A DNA stretch of 64,000 nt from Macrophomina tecta (Eukaryota; Ascomycota; Dothideomycetes; Botryosphaeriales; Botryosphaeriaceae): positions 558,001-622,000 of the forward strand of contig JAKSGN010000005.1 of the NCBI GenBank assembly GCA_024180945.1, in the 5' to 3' direction. The notes below the pieces were generated by a model, which searched no databases, was not told where the DNA came from, and saw nothing but the letters and a program-made list of their open reading frames with translations. The first letter of the stretch is position 1. Every line of letters begins with the position of its first letter. Below, in pieces: positions 22,814 to 32,663 of the stretch. The position numbers and the translations under genes were made by a program.

Positions 22814-23508
22814 CGCGGTGGCCCAGAGTGCGGACTGATGCTGGAGAGATGCAGCAGATGCAGCCAGCAGGAGGAGGGTCCGCACGCCTTTTCTTCTGAG
22901 CACGCTCGGCGTCTACGGGCGACGGGGTGGCAGGGGTGCCGCCCAGCTGCCTCGGCGCTCTCTCAGCAATAAGAACGCATGGTCAGCATGCTGCGCAGCG
23001 AGTCGTCATTGCAAGAAGAGGGACCCCTTTCTGGGCCACTGGCTCGCGATCGGCCGAAGCAGTAACGCACGCAAAGCAGCACCACAACGGCCGTAGCCCG
23101 ATAAAGCGTAGCTCCTGATTGGCCAAGCCGGTGGCGGCCAGTGCTCTTCTCTGCAGCATTTTGACTGGCGGGCCGAGCCGCCCTCGGCACTTACTCATCC
23201 CCCGATTTGCTTCGTCAGATTGGCCGGCCCTGCTGATGCACAGTCGGTCCGCGCTGAGAAAGCTCTGCCTGCATCGTGTTCCGTCCCGATTTTTCGGAGA
23301 TGCCGTCACTGCACGGCCTAGAGCCGTGAGCCCTCCCTCAGTGCTCGGCCGACCCTGCCCAGCCGACCGATATACGCCCATTCGCCCTTCCCATGCCGCG
23401 GTAAGTTGTCTTGCTCCCCCTTCGTTGGCGCCTTGGAGTATAAGTGCGCTGGCTGCCTCGGCGACGACCATTCCCATCTGGCTGAACCATCCATTGCACG
23501 CCTGCACC
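22814..23508. promoter_or_regulatory. Shared divergent promoter region, b5/b5-reductase and P450
   Basis: 695 bp separate the two start codons and no gene lies between them. The region must hold both promoters. No specific factor site is called. Confidence 0.55.
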
Positions 23509-24509
23509 ATGTCCAACCAATTCTACCTGTGGGGCGAAGACGCCAGCTCCGCCATCGACGTCGATGTCGATGTGCAAGACACCCTCGACTCCTTCCGACA
23601 CTCAGTGGCTGGCCAGTTTGCCATTGTTGAGCCGTCTGGTGAGCATTGGGAAATCCCTCTCTGCTTCTGACCCTCGCTTAGTATCCTCCGCCGCAGGCAT
23701 CGACTTCCTCGCGCCCCAGGGCCACACCCTCGCCAGCACCTCGGAGATCGTAGATACCCCCGGTCCCATCGCCATATCAATAGATGGAAAGAAAGTCCGC
23801 GCAGTACCGCAACCAACGGGCCTCCCCTTCGTCGGCAGCTACTATGAAGTCTACCCGGACCACCTGGGCAACCACCAGCGCCTCTTCGACCACTACGGCC
23901 CCATTTTCAAGACAACCAACATGGGCCGCACCACTTACAGCACGAATGACCCGGAGATAGTGAGTGTGCTTGGCCATTGCAACCACAGGCACGCGAAACT
24001 GACAGTCGTCCAAGGCCAGCATCGTCTTCGCAGAGTCCGACTTTTTCACGAAGCTCATTACGCCCGACCACCCGCTGTACGGCATCAAAAACCAAGAGGC
24101 TGGCGTTTTCTTGGGGGACACGGAGAATGAGAACTGGAAGATTGCCCACAAGTTCCTACCTCCCGCCTTTGGGCCCAAAGCAGTGCGGCACTACGCCCCG
24201 ACCATGCAGCGCACCGTTGAGAAGGCATTCGACGTCTTCGACGAACTGGATGCCAATGGCGAGGCCTGGAACGTCTATCAGTACATGTTGAAGCTCGGTT
24301 CGGAAGCTGTGGGAAAGCTGGTGACGGGCATGGAGTTTGGACACTTCGCCAGCGTGGACGCCCCGACCCATCGCATGGTGATGAACATTGCGGAGTCACT
24401 GGAGCTGAACAAGAAGATTACCTCTCGCGGCAACTGGTACGCCGCACTTCCTTTCGGTGATCCAAAGCGGCTGCGGGTTGTCCAGGCTGAGATCGAGGTT
24501 ATGCTGGAC

Positions 24510-24517
24510 GAGGCCAT
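24510..24517 (+). repeat. 8-bp target-site duplication, left (hAT element 2)
   Basis: GAGGCCAT directly before the CAGGCTTTC end, repeated at 27253-27260. Confidence 0.97.
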
Positions 24518-24625
24518 CAGGCTTTCTAACCATACGCCATACGCCATACGGGCTTGTATGGTTAATGGCGTATGGTTTATCTCCGTATGGTACTGTAAAC
24601 CATATATTGCCCATACAGTAAATGA
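24518..24625 (+). repeat. Subterminal CCATA/TATGG array, left end of hAT element 2
   Basis: Five CCATA and three TATGG motifs, including a direct tandem of CCATACG. It probably serves as transposase-binding sites (inference). The right-hand counterpart is 27140-27252. Confidence 0.75.
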
Positions 24626-24669
24626 CGTCATACATGACCGCGCTCTTAGCTTGGCAGTGTAGCTCCTAT

Positions 24670-26817
24670 CTAGCCTGTTGCGCTTTCCTCGAGATATTGC
24701 TCCACCATTTCAACTGGTAGTCCAGACGTGATACCGCTGCGGATCCAGCTCTTCAAGCACTCCCCCTTCTCAATAGTGGAGGATCCTAGCAGCATTCGAT
24801 CCCATGATATCGTACGGCGTGCACCGGAAAAGACCCGTTCGGGGTCGGCGGACATGGCGGGGATCGAGAGGATATCAATGGCCATCTTTGACAGACGTGG
24901 ATAACGTTCCCGCTGCTCATCACGAAGCCACCAGCTAAGCGGCGAACAGTCGATCTGGATAGGTGTCTGTGCAGTATAGGCTTCATATTCGTCGACGTCG
25001 GGCATTGTGCCTACAACATCGAGCTCCTGAGCAAGAAGATCGTACTCGTCCGGCTATGCTAGTGGCACTAAGGAAGGTACCGAGCGTATGGTTGGCAGCC
25101 CTTTGTAGTCGTCCTCCCACAGTCTCTGGACGTTGTTGAAGACCTTCTTATGCCAAGGCTTCGGCCAGTTCTTCTGAATATGGGCCTTTCTTCGTGAAGG
25201 ATGAAGAATAAGTGCCGCGGCGTACGCAGGACTCTCGTCCGATAGCTGATAATATTTGTCGAAGACATGCCAGCTAGCAAGCACACAGCCCAGCAGCTGT
25301 TGGTCATCTCTATATTTGTCGAAAGCGTGATTATAGTGCTTGTGAAGAACGTCCATGGTGAATAACGTATGGTCGAGCGTCGTGCGATAGCCCTCCGTTA
25401 GCAGCGTTATCCTCCAGAATGGCTGGAGGAAGTTTCGGGTACGATGAAGAGTTTGCCAATCCTGCGGTGTTAGATAGTCACCCATCAGACTGTCGTAGTA
25501 CTTGTCTTGATACCACTTCACGTGCTCCTGCTTCTCAAGTGTTACGTCAAGAAGAAGAAACCACGAGTTCCAGCGCGTATCATTGTCAAGCCCTAGCACC
25601 CTGCCAGCACGCCTCTTGAACAGATTATATCTGTAGTCGTTCGCCCTTATGTGGATAGCGATATTATGGACTTTACCAAGAGGTCCCATTTCGCGCCAGC
25701 CAAGGCCTTTGCTTCTCTTCCAAGCCTCGATCATATCCATGTCGTAAGAAGCCTCATCGAGCTCCTCGATTTGTTTACAAGCAGCTTCGACAGCCTCCTG
25801 CGAATGCATGAAGAGGAAGGCTTGTACGATGAGGTTGACAACGTGGCCGTGGCAGCGGATACGGCGATGTTCTGCCCGCCACATGGTGCCTTTCTCCCTC
25901 AGGTAGCCGCTGAGCGCACGGCAAAGGACGTCATTGGCGCCATGGTTATCGCCTGTAACATATCCTATCTTATGCCAGATGCCATATTCTTCAAGCACTG
26001 GCTGAAGAAGTTTCCATTGCTCAGCCCCACTGTGGCTACCGGGGCCATCTATGCCAGGAAGCTCGGACAGAGCGAGTAGAGCCTGACGGACTTCCTTTGT
26101 ATCCTCCTCCACCAATTGTACGCAAGTTCCGAGGAAAGCTTTGTGGTTTGGCGCGCTCCATACGTCGGCGGAAAGGTGAAGCTTTGAGACCGAGGATTGG
26201 AGCTTCTGTCGCAGGATGTCTTTGTGAACAAAGTAGGAGTTGGAAACAAGCTTCTGGACTGAGCCGTGGGAGAGGCTGATGATGTCCCCTGCAGTGTAGT
26301 TAACTGCCAGAAGCAAAGCGTGTAGCTCCGGCCATTGGCTGCAATTGTAAGGAAGGTTCCGCACCGTGACCAGCTGAACCAAAGCCTCAATTGCAGCCTT
26401 TGGATTCAGAGCGTCCTGGAGCACCTGCTCCTCGCGCATTTGAAGCTTGACGGTGTTTACATGGCCGGCCTTAGCAAAGGCGTCTTTAAGGAGCGAATTC
26501 CGTGCTCTCTTTACCGGATGTGCCTCTGAGCATTCTACCTCGATTGAGTGGACCTTCAATAGGTGATTGCGGAAGGTAGTTGAGACGTAAGTAGAATAAG
26601 ATGGGCTGACGCAGTATTTACAGTAGAAGACGAGGTCCTTCTTTTGGCCTCCACGTTCGGGCTCGGAGCTTTGCGGCCGACGAGCATGCTCCCAGGTAGA
26701 ATCAGTTGTGCGAGCACGCCTTTTTTTCGAGGAGGTTGAGGACAGGGTCTTCGGGGTCTCGGTTTGCTCAGATGAACTCTCGATCGACTCCACGACCGAG
26801 AAGGAGGAGGAGGACAT
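24670..26817 (-). pseudogene. hAT transposase with in-frame TAG stop
   Basis: Minus strand from ATG at 26817. A BED finger (FYCKYC ... FRNHLLKVH) is followed by the catalytic core with Asp in HLSADVWSAP and YVTGDNHGAND, then DNDTRWNSWF. A TAG at 25056-25054 ends the first 587 codons. The same frame stays open after it down to 24670. That stretch encodes the C-terminal block LSKMAIDILSIPAMSADPERVFS, which holds the third acidic residue and the dimerisation region. No GT-AG intron of normal size removes the stop. CAG to TAG is a CpA-to-TpA change, compatible with RIP, but the ancestral codon is not known. Confidence 0.88.
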
Positions 26818-27139
26818 TACTAAAAAAAATATTGGTGGTTCTAGACAGAAATGCTTGGTTAGATGGCATAAATTTGGGGCTGAATTGGGTATCGAAGGAA
26901 TGAACCTTTTGATGTCGCCTTCTTGAGCGACGGTAAGTGAATATATCTACCTAAACTGCTGCTAGCCCAATCTAGATGAGGTGTGACGTGTATCAGAATT
27001 CAAACTATAGTGTAACCGCTCAGAGTATTACCTCCTTATTTTAATGTATGGTGATATGGGCATTAATAATTCATGCGTTCTAGAGCTATCCAGGAACCTC
27101 TCTTACACAACACCAACCGAGTCCGGAACAAGAATTTTC

Positions 27140-27252
27140 CGGCGTATGATCATACTTAAACCATACGGCCGAGCTGTATGGTATAGGTGTATGGTTTATA
27201 TATGGTTTATATATGGTTTAACTAAACCATACGCGTATGGTTAGAAAGCCTG
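27140..27252 (+). repeat. Subterminal CCATA/TATGG array and TIR, right end of hAT element 2
   Basis: Two CCATA and five TATGG motifs, with a short tandem TATATGGTT. It ends with the inverted repeat ...GGTTAGAAAGCCTG. Confidence 0.75.
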
Positions 27253-27260
27253 GAGGCCAT
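27253..27260 (+). repeat. 8-bp target-site duplication, right (hAT element 2)
   Basis: GAGGCCAT, identical to 24510-24517. P450 coding resumes at 27261. Confidence 0.97.
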
Positions 27261-28032
27261 CGCCGAATGCAGGAAGAATGGCGCCACAGAAGATCTTGAG
27301 CTTAGCGAAGCCGCGCTGCATGCATCAAGTGTCATCGACTACGCCATCCGCGCAGTGGACAGCAAGGGCGAGCACCTGCCCAAGGCGAACCTTGCGGCCG
27401 CTGTCGTGGTTGCCACCGGCGCCGGCTTCACCACCACATCCAGCCTGCTCTCGTGGCTGATCTACGGGCTCGTCCAGTACCCTGGCATGCAGGAGCGCCT
27501 TCTCCAGGAGATTATTGATGCAGGCATCGATGAGGAGACCCAGTTCGACGCCGATACCGCGGAAAAGCTCCCCTTCATGGTCAACTACATCAAGGAGATG
27601 CAGAGGCGGCACAACCCCTCGTTTCAGCCGGGCCGCACCGCAAAGGTCGACCTGATCCTCCCTGGCGGTTACAAGATCCCCAAGGGCGCCGTCGTTATCC
27701 CCGCCCTGCACCACATCCACAACAGCCCCAAGCTGTGGGACAACCCGGCCAAATTCGACCCGGACCGGTGGGAGACCGATGCTGTCAAGAACCGGCACAA
27801 GGCCCAGTACATTCCTTTCGCAACAGGACCACGCATGTGCATCGGATTCAACTTCGCTTTGCAGGAGATAAAGATCTTTCTGCCCAAGCTGGTCTACCGC
27901 TACCACTTTAGTAAGGAGGGTGACGACGCGGTCGAGTACGACCCCTTTTTCCAGCTTATCAGACCTGTAAACCTGTACGTGAGGGCGCAGAGGAGGCAGA
28001 AGTGGTCGCCGAAGAGCTCGGAAAAGGCCTAG

Positions 28033-28395
28033 GTGTGTGGCCGGGCGTGCATCATGGTTGGAGTTCAGGAAAAAGTGGTAATCATCAGGACGGACGTCAT
28101 CCCTTAGTCATGGTAGTTTTGAAACATGTGAATTCGGTCTCGCATAGACTCTACTCGTCCGCCTGAACAAGTGACACAAAACACAACACAAGTCTACAGA
28201 ATCTGGCGGGGTGCGAAGGTGGGTATCGCGTGGCGAAAACATCTTGAGCACCTTTGTCGCTTTCAACCCCGCAAGACGTCATGGAGTACAGTGAGCAGTG
28301 AAATTTGATTCTCTAATCAAGATCTGCCCTCACCGAATCAGCGCTCCAAAGTAGCGCGGACAAAGCCGATTGGCATCGGAAGAAAAAGCAAAATA
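28033..28395. other. Convergent intergenic region
   Basis: Short 3' flank shared by the P450 and the GPI-type protein gene. No gene seen. Confidence 0.6.
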
Positions 28396-30096
28396 CTACA
28401 AAAAAGAGAAGATGAGCGCTACGAGAACCAAGCTGCCGGTCGCCACAGAAACGAGCATGTCCGGAGACAGAGCAGTAGCAGCTCCCTTCTGTTTCTTGTC
28501 CTCGCCCCCAGCCTGGTCGTCGTCAGCGTTGGGCTGCATCTCGGCCTGCAGCCGCCTCCTGATCTGCTCGACCTGGTCGACAGCGTTGACGAGAAGGTTG
28601 GTGCCCTCGTCGAAGACGAAACAGCCCGTGTCCACTCCTTGCGACAGAATGGGAAGATCCAGCGCGGTTTCGATCGGGCCGGCCAGCGGCAGGGCGAGCC
28701 CGACCTCCAGGCCCGCGTTCAGGCCGACGGCCGCGCCAAACTCGATGATCTTGCCGTAAGTGTGTGTGAAATTGGCGAGGGCGGCATCTGCAAGTTCGCC
28801 GCCCGGATGAGCGCCCGCTGCCGCACAGAGCGACAGGTAGCCGGTGGAGAGCATGCCGGTGGCGGTCGCATTGAAGACTGGCAGGTCCAAGTACAAGCCA
28901 GCCTCAGCGGACAAGCCAGCGATGTTACTTTCCAGACCCATGCTGACGGACAGGCGTAGGCCCACGGAGAGGCTCATGTTCACGGAGGTGATGTTGGGCT
29001 GGCGCGATGCCAAGGGCAGCATGTTGAGGCTGAACCCGCTGAAGCCGTCCACGAGCGAGTTGGCGACGTCCGCGAAGTTGATCAACATGTGCGCGCCGTT
29101 GGGGACGATGAGATCCCAGCCGGTGCTGAGGGTCACGGCCGCATCGCTGAAGTCCCAGTCAAGGTAGATCTCGGGGGTTACAATCAAGCCAGCCTTGCCG
29201 AAGCCAGGGAGTTTGAAGCCAGCGCCAGGGATCGGAAACTCAGTGCCCAGCACCCGGCTCATGGATCCCGCGCCCTCGATGCCGACGATCGTGAGGTCCG
29301 CGTGCGCGGAGAAGTTCGTGAGCGCGATGTCGATCCACCCGCTCTCAAATTCTTGCCCGCTGACGTTCCAGCCGCCTTGACGTGCAATGAGCAAGCCGTT
29401 CGTGGAGCATGAATTGCAGATCACACGGATGTCAGTGGGAGGGTGTAGGCCCGCCGGGGTTGCTGTGTTTGAAGGGGCGGCCGGCATGGTGGTGACTTCA
29501 TTGGAGTCGATCTGGCGACTCAAATCCACAGTGAGGGCCGTTCCCAGTTCTGCTGAGGGCATCGAGGGCACCAGGCTCTGCTGCGGGAACGCAGTGGTTG
29601 CCATGGCCGGGTCCGGCTCGGAGCTGGGCGTCGAAGAGACTGTGAGAGTCTTCGTCGATGATCGGGCCGGAGGAGTCGAGACACTGCGACTGCTAGGGGC
29701 GGATCTACCGGGTCGGTTGGATGCAAGTAAAAAGGGCTCAATATGCACAGGGTGTGGGGTTGCGCTACTCAGGCCCGGAGTTGTTGTCACTGATGGACCA
29801 GGCGTGTCACCAGCGGTCTGGCTGAGAGTGTCGGGCGAGCTGGTGGCGTCCCGGCCAAGGATGACAGAGGCGCTGGAGAGGGGTTCAACGTCGGGGCCCC
29901 GGACGCTGATGGAGGCCTCGCTGTCAACGCCGCCCGCACTGACGAAGATGTGGGTCAGAGTGCCGGAAACAATGACAGAGGTCTGGTTGAAGATGGTGGA
30001 AGCGCTGACGAGTGTCTGACTGCAAGTGTCAGACGCGCATGCGAAGGTGAGGAGCAGTGCCGCAAAGAGCGGGACGATGAAGAAGAAGATCTTCAT
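28396..30096 (-). CDS. Probable GPI-anchored surface glycoprotein, 566 residues
   Basis: Single-exon minus-strand gene. Residues 1-21 form a signal peptide. Residues 25-210 are a Ser/Thr/Pro-rich, O-glycosylation-type stalk. From about residue 222 a beta-rich domain begins with VICNSCSTNG and continues as alternating short hydrophobic strands through about residue 490. The C-terminus has a small-residue segment and a hydrophobic tail (SPDMLVSVATGSLVLVALIFSFL), the pattern of a GPI attachment signal. The C-x2-C entry and strand pattern resemble the module beginning LWCVDCGVRG in the PAN glycoprotein at 4345-12096; shared ancestry is inference. Probable location: outer plasma membrane or wall. 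Confidence 0.8.
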   Translation of the reverse strand: MKIFFFIVPLFAALLLTFACASDTCSQTLVSASTIFNQTSVIVSGTLTHIFVSAGGVDSEASISVRGPDVEPLSSASVILGRDATSSPDTLSQTAGDTPGPSVTTTPGLSSATPHPVHIEPFLLASNRPGRSAPSSRSVSTPPARSSTKTLTVSSTPSSEPDPAMATTAFPQQSLVPSMPSAELGTALTVDLSRQIDSNEVTTMPAAPSNTATPAGLHPPTDIRVICNSCSTNGLLIARQGGWNVSGQEFESGWIDIALTNFSAHADLTIVGIEGAGSMSRVLGTEFPIPGAGFKLPGFGKAGLIVTPEIYLDWDFSDAAVTLSTGWDLIVPNGAHMLINFADVANSLVDGFSGFSLNMLPLASRQPNITSVNMSLSVGLRLSVSMGLESNIAGLSAEAGLYLDLPVFNATATGMLSTGYLSLCAAAGAHPGGELADAALANFTHTYGKIIEFGAAVGLNAGLEVGLALPLAGPIETALDLPILSQGVDTGCFVFDEGTNLLVNAVDQVEQIRRRLQAEMQPNADDDQAGGEDKKQKGAATALSPDMLVSVATGSLVLVALIFSFL

Positions 30097-32663
30097 TGCG
30101 AAAACGGTCGGCGGTGTAGTCAGAGGTATATTCGGGTGCGGTACGCTCGCGCGGAGGGTTGAGTGTTTGGGTCGAAGGTGTGGCGATGTGGAGGAAGTCT
30201 AGGTGAAGGCGACGGCAACAGTCCAAAGTATATACCAGCACCCTCAACACTATAACTAATGAGGAAGCGCTAGCGAGACGCGTCCACCTGCTTTACGTCT
30301 CAATAAAGGCGACATACCATAGGTGGCACTGACCGTATGCGTACCACGACTAATTCGGCAGCGTTGACAGATAACCTAGACGCACGCAAGACGCTGTGCG
30401 CACAGATACCCCGAACCGACGGCACCGCATTAGAGGAGTGCAAATATAGCATTTCAATCAATTGGCTAGCAAGTTGTGAGCCCAGAAGTGGAGAAGCGCG
30501 CGTGCGTAGATCGTGTTCGATGAGAACAAGGTACGTCTGGCTCAGCCGTCCACTGATATAGTCACGAAGGCTTCTTCCCTGGAAAGATGTTTCCTGCCAT
30601 CAATTCCCGTTTGTGCCTCTACATAGGTTTGGGCCTGCGCCAGATGACTCACGCACTGGAACGGCAATTGCTGGTGTGCTATCATTCCCTCTGGCACATG
30701 CGCACACACATAGACACATCCCTCCCGTTCTCTGTCTCTGAAGATGTCCAGCCTATTATGAGCAAACTAACTCACAGGCCTGAAATCTCGCCGAATGGGG
30801 CGGTCATTCTCACCCTGCCACTACGCCGACAAATAGATGCGCACATGCTCCAATCTCCATCGGTGGCACAGGAGGGTTTTAACAATTTGTGGAAAGAGAT
30901 GAGGTAGCGTTGTCATTGTCGCTCATACACAGTGCATCACTATTGGCCCAGGAAAAGGCATGATTTCATCCCCGGGGTACCATGCATACCTACACTCTCT
31001 GCGGGAGTGGGGCGGCATCGAGACAGCCTCTAGACTGTCCAAAGATTTGGCCATAGTCAGCGACCTCTGAGATATGTTGCAACATCATTCATGCAGTGCA
31101 TTGCCTGACGAAGTGTTGGCACGCGGGGCGTAGCTCGGTGTAATCAACGAACTGGCGCCCGTGGCACTTTGGATATTGTTACTTGGGGTTGGAGTAGGTG
31201 TCAGGGGAAAAAAAATAAATTAAAAAAAGCATAGGTACGAAGGCAGCTGGATCGGTAGGTGCGCCCAGCAGGATAGCACAAGGTGGGGAGGGGTCCTATC
31301 AATAGCATGGCGCCGCTAGAATTCTCGGAGCAGAGCTCGTCCATGCGAATTCCGCATGGTATTGCCTTCAGCGAATGTGGAGGCTTGTGCGCCTACATTC
31401 TCTATTGTATGGAGACAGCCACAGCTGCATGTTGTCTGCAAGGAAATGTGTCGGAGACGCGACCCGAGGGGGCACCGCAAAGGAAACATGTCTGCGGCTC
31501 ATCATCCCTTTCGCAATTTTGAGCATGTGTTCATGCGATCAAGATCAAGAGGGAGTCGTCACCTTCTGGACCGAGCGAGCCAGACAAGCAGACAGCATCT
31601 TGAAATGCCCGTCTGGCACGGATCGTACGCATGCATTTCAGCCATCAATGTTTCTGCTGCAGCCTTATTTTACGCCCATAGTTGTGATGTATCATTTCGG
31701 GTGCGCCGAGGCAGGAGCTTGTATTCCAACTCCCCTTGATATATGACAGTGCGCTTTCGGCGGTCGGGCCCCATAGGCATCGTCTGGGTCCGAGGGACTG
31801 TATGCTCCGTTCCGGCGATGGCCATGATACAAAGCGTGGTGTGGACAAAGAATTGGGATGAACGATGGATGCAGAGAAGCGTTGTCTGGCTTCGGCTGCG
31901 GGACAAGATGCATGATATATATGAGGATGTACTAGTGGCAATCGCTCATTGCCGAAAAGCCCGAAGTCCTTGCTCCCGCCCGCGGACGAGCAAAGTGGAG
32001 ATGCCTTTTCTGGTCGATTCGCCGTCAAAGCTGAGAAAGATGCCTTGCGCTGACGCCAGAACACCTCCTTACGCATCAAGTCCCGCGCGGGCGGAACACC
32101 AGTTGCCATGAGGAGCTAGCGAGCCGGGTCTGAAGGCCGAATGACAGCTCGGCATCTCGATATAAGCGAGGCGCGTTCGCAGCGGCGCAGCGTGGAGACG
32201 AATAGAGTGGCGACGCCGAGGCTGGGGCGGCAGATGAAGGTCGCTGGGATCTCAGCTCCAGCTTTAGGCCATGCTAATACGATACGAAGGAGCATGGTCC
32301 GGGCTGGAGACGGCCACGGCCACGGACACGGACACGGACACGGAGAGGGGAATGGGGGCGGGGTCCAGGGGCTGCAGTGTTTGTTCGCGGCGTGCTTCGT
32401 GCCAACAGTGGCCGCAGCGGGGGTCTTTTCTGCGCCGAATATGCAGGACCACCGGCCAAGACTAAACTTTGGCGGCGACGCGTCGAATAATCCGCCCGGC
32501 CCAAGCTCCCGCGGCGCGTCGCCCTCGAGGCCGAAAAAAGCTCCCCAGGCACCCCCCCCCGTCGACCGCAATTGGTGCTCATTCCATCCAGCTCCTCCCT
32601 TGCGATTGTTCTCTCCCACCCCACTCACTGAGCATAGGCCAGCTGGAAGTGCCTCCTCCGACC
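30097..32663. other. Divergent intergenic region, 2.5 kb
   Basis: No supported gene. It contains an A-rich run at 31206-31228 and a short CACGGA hexamer tandem near 32318-32345, just before the next gene. Open frames across 32141-32660 are frame shadows of the GC-rich leader. Confidence 0.5.

Larger units (their letters stand above)
24518..27252 (-). mobile_element. hAT-superfamily DNA transposon, 2735 bp, transposase with nonsense codon
   Basis: Bounded by a 20-bp perfect inverted repeat (CAGGCTTTCTAACC... at 24518-24537, complement at 27233-27252) and by the duplication GAGGCCAT. The terminal repeat, subterminal motif and transposase all differ from element 1, so this is a different hAT family. 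The transposase runs opposite to the P450. CCATA/TATGG motifs are clustered at both ends (eight in the first ~100 bp, seven in the last ~110 bp). Because the transposase is interrupted, movement would need a helper copy elsewhere. Confidence 0.95.
23509..28032 (+). pseudogene. Cytochrome P450 gene, disrupted by a second hAT transposon
   Basis: Exons 23509-23638, 23697-23959 and 24015-24517, then the hAT element, then 27261-28032 in the same frame. Without the insertion and one target duplication the coding length is 1668 nt (555 residues) with no stop. Residues 60-130 hold the proline-rich entry (QPTGLPFVGSYYEV). The oxygen-binding helix reads VATGAGFTTT. The ExxR pair is E-M-Q-R (27595-27606). 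The haem loop is FATGPRMCIGF, with the Cys codon at 27838-27840. There is no N-terminal membrane anchor, so the protein resembles soluble P450 classes (CYP102/505-like architecture; family not certain). As it stands the 5' part reads into the transposon and stops at 24660-24662, so no haem loop is made. It lies head-to-head with the b5-reductase fusion. Confidence 0.9.

Noticed and set aside
25030..25090. Possible intron removing the TAG in the hAT 2 transposase
   Set aside because: The only GT...AG pair around the stop is about 25 nt, too short for a spliceosomal intron in this genome.
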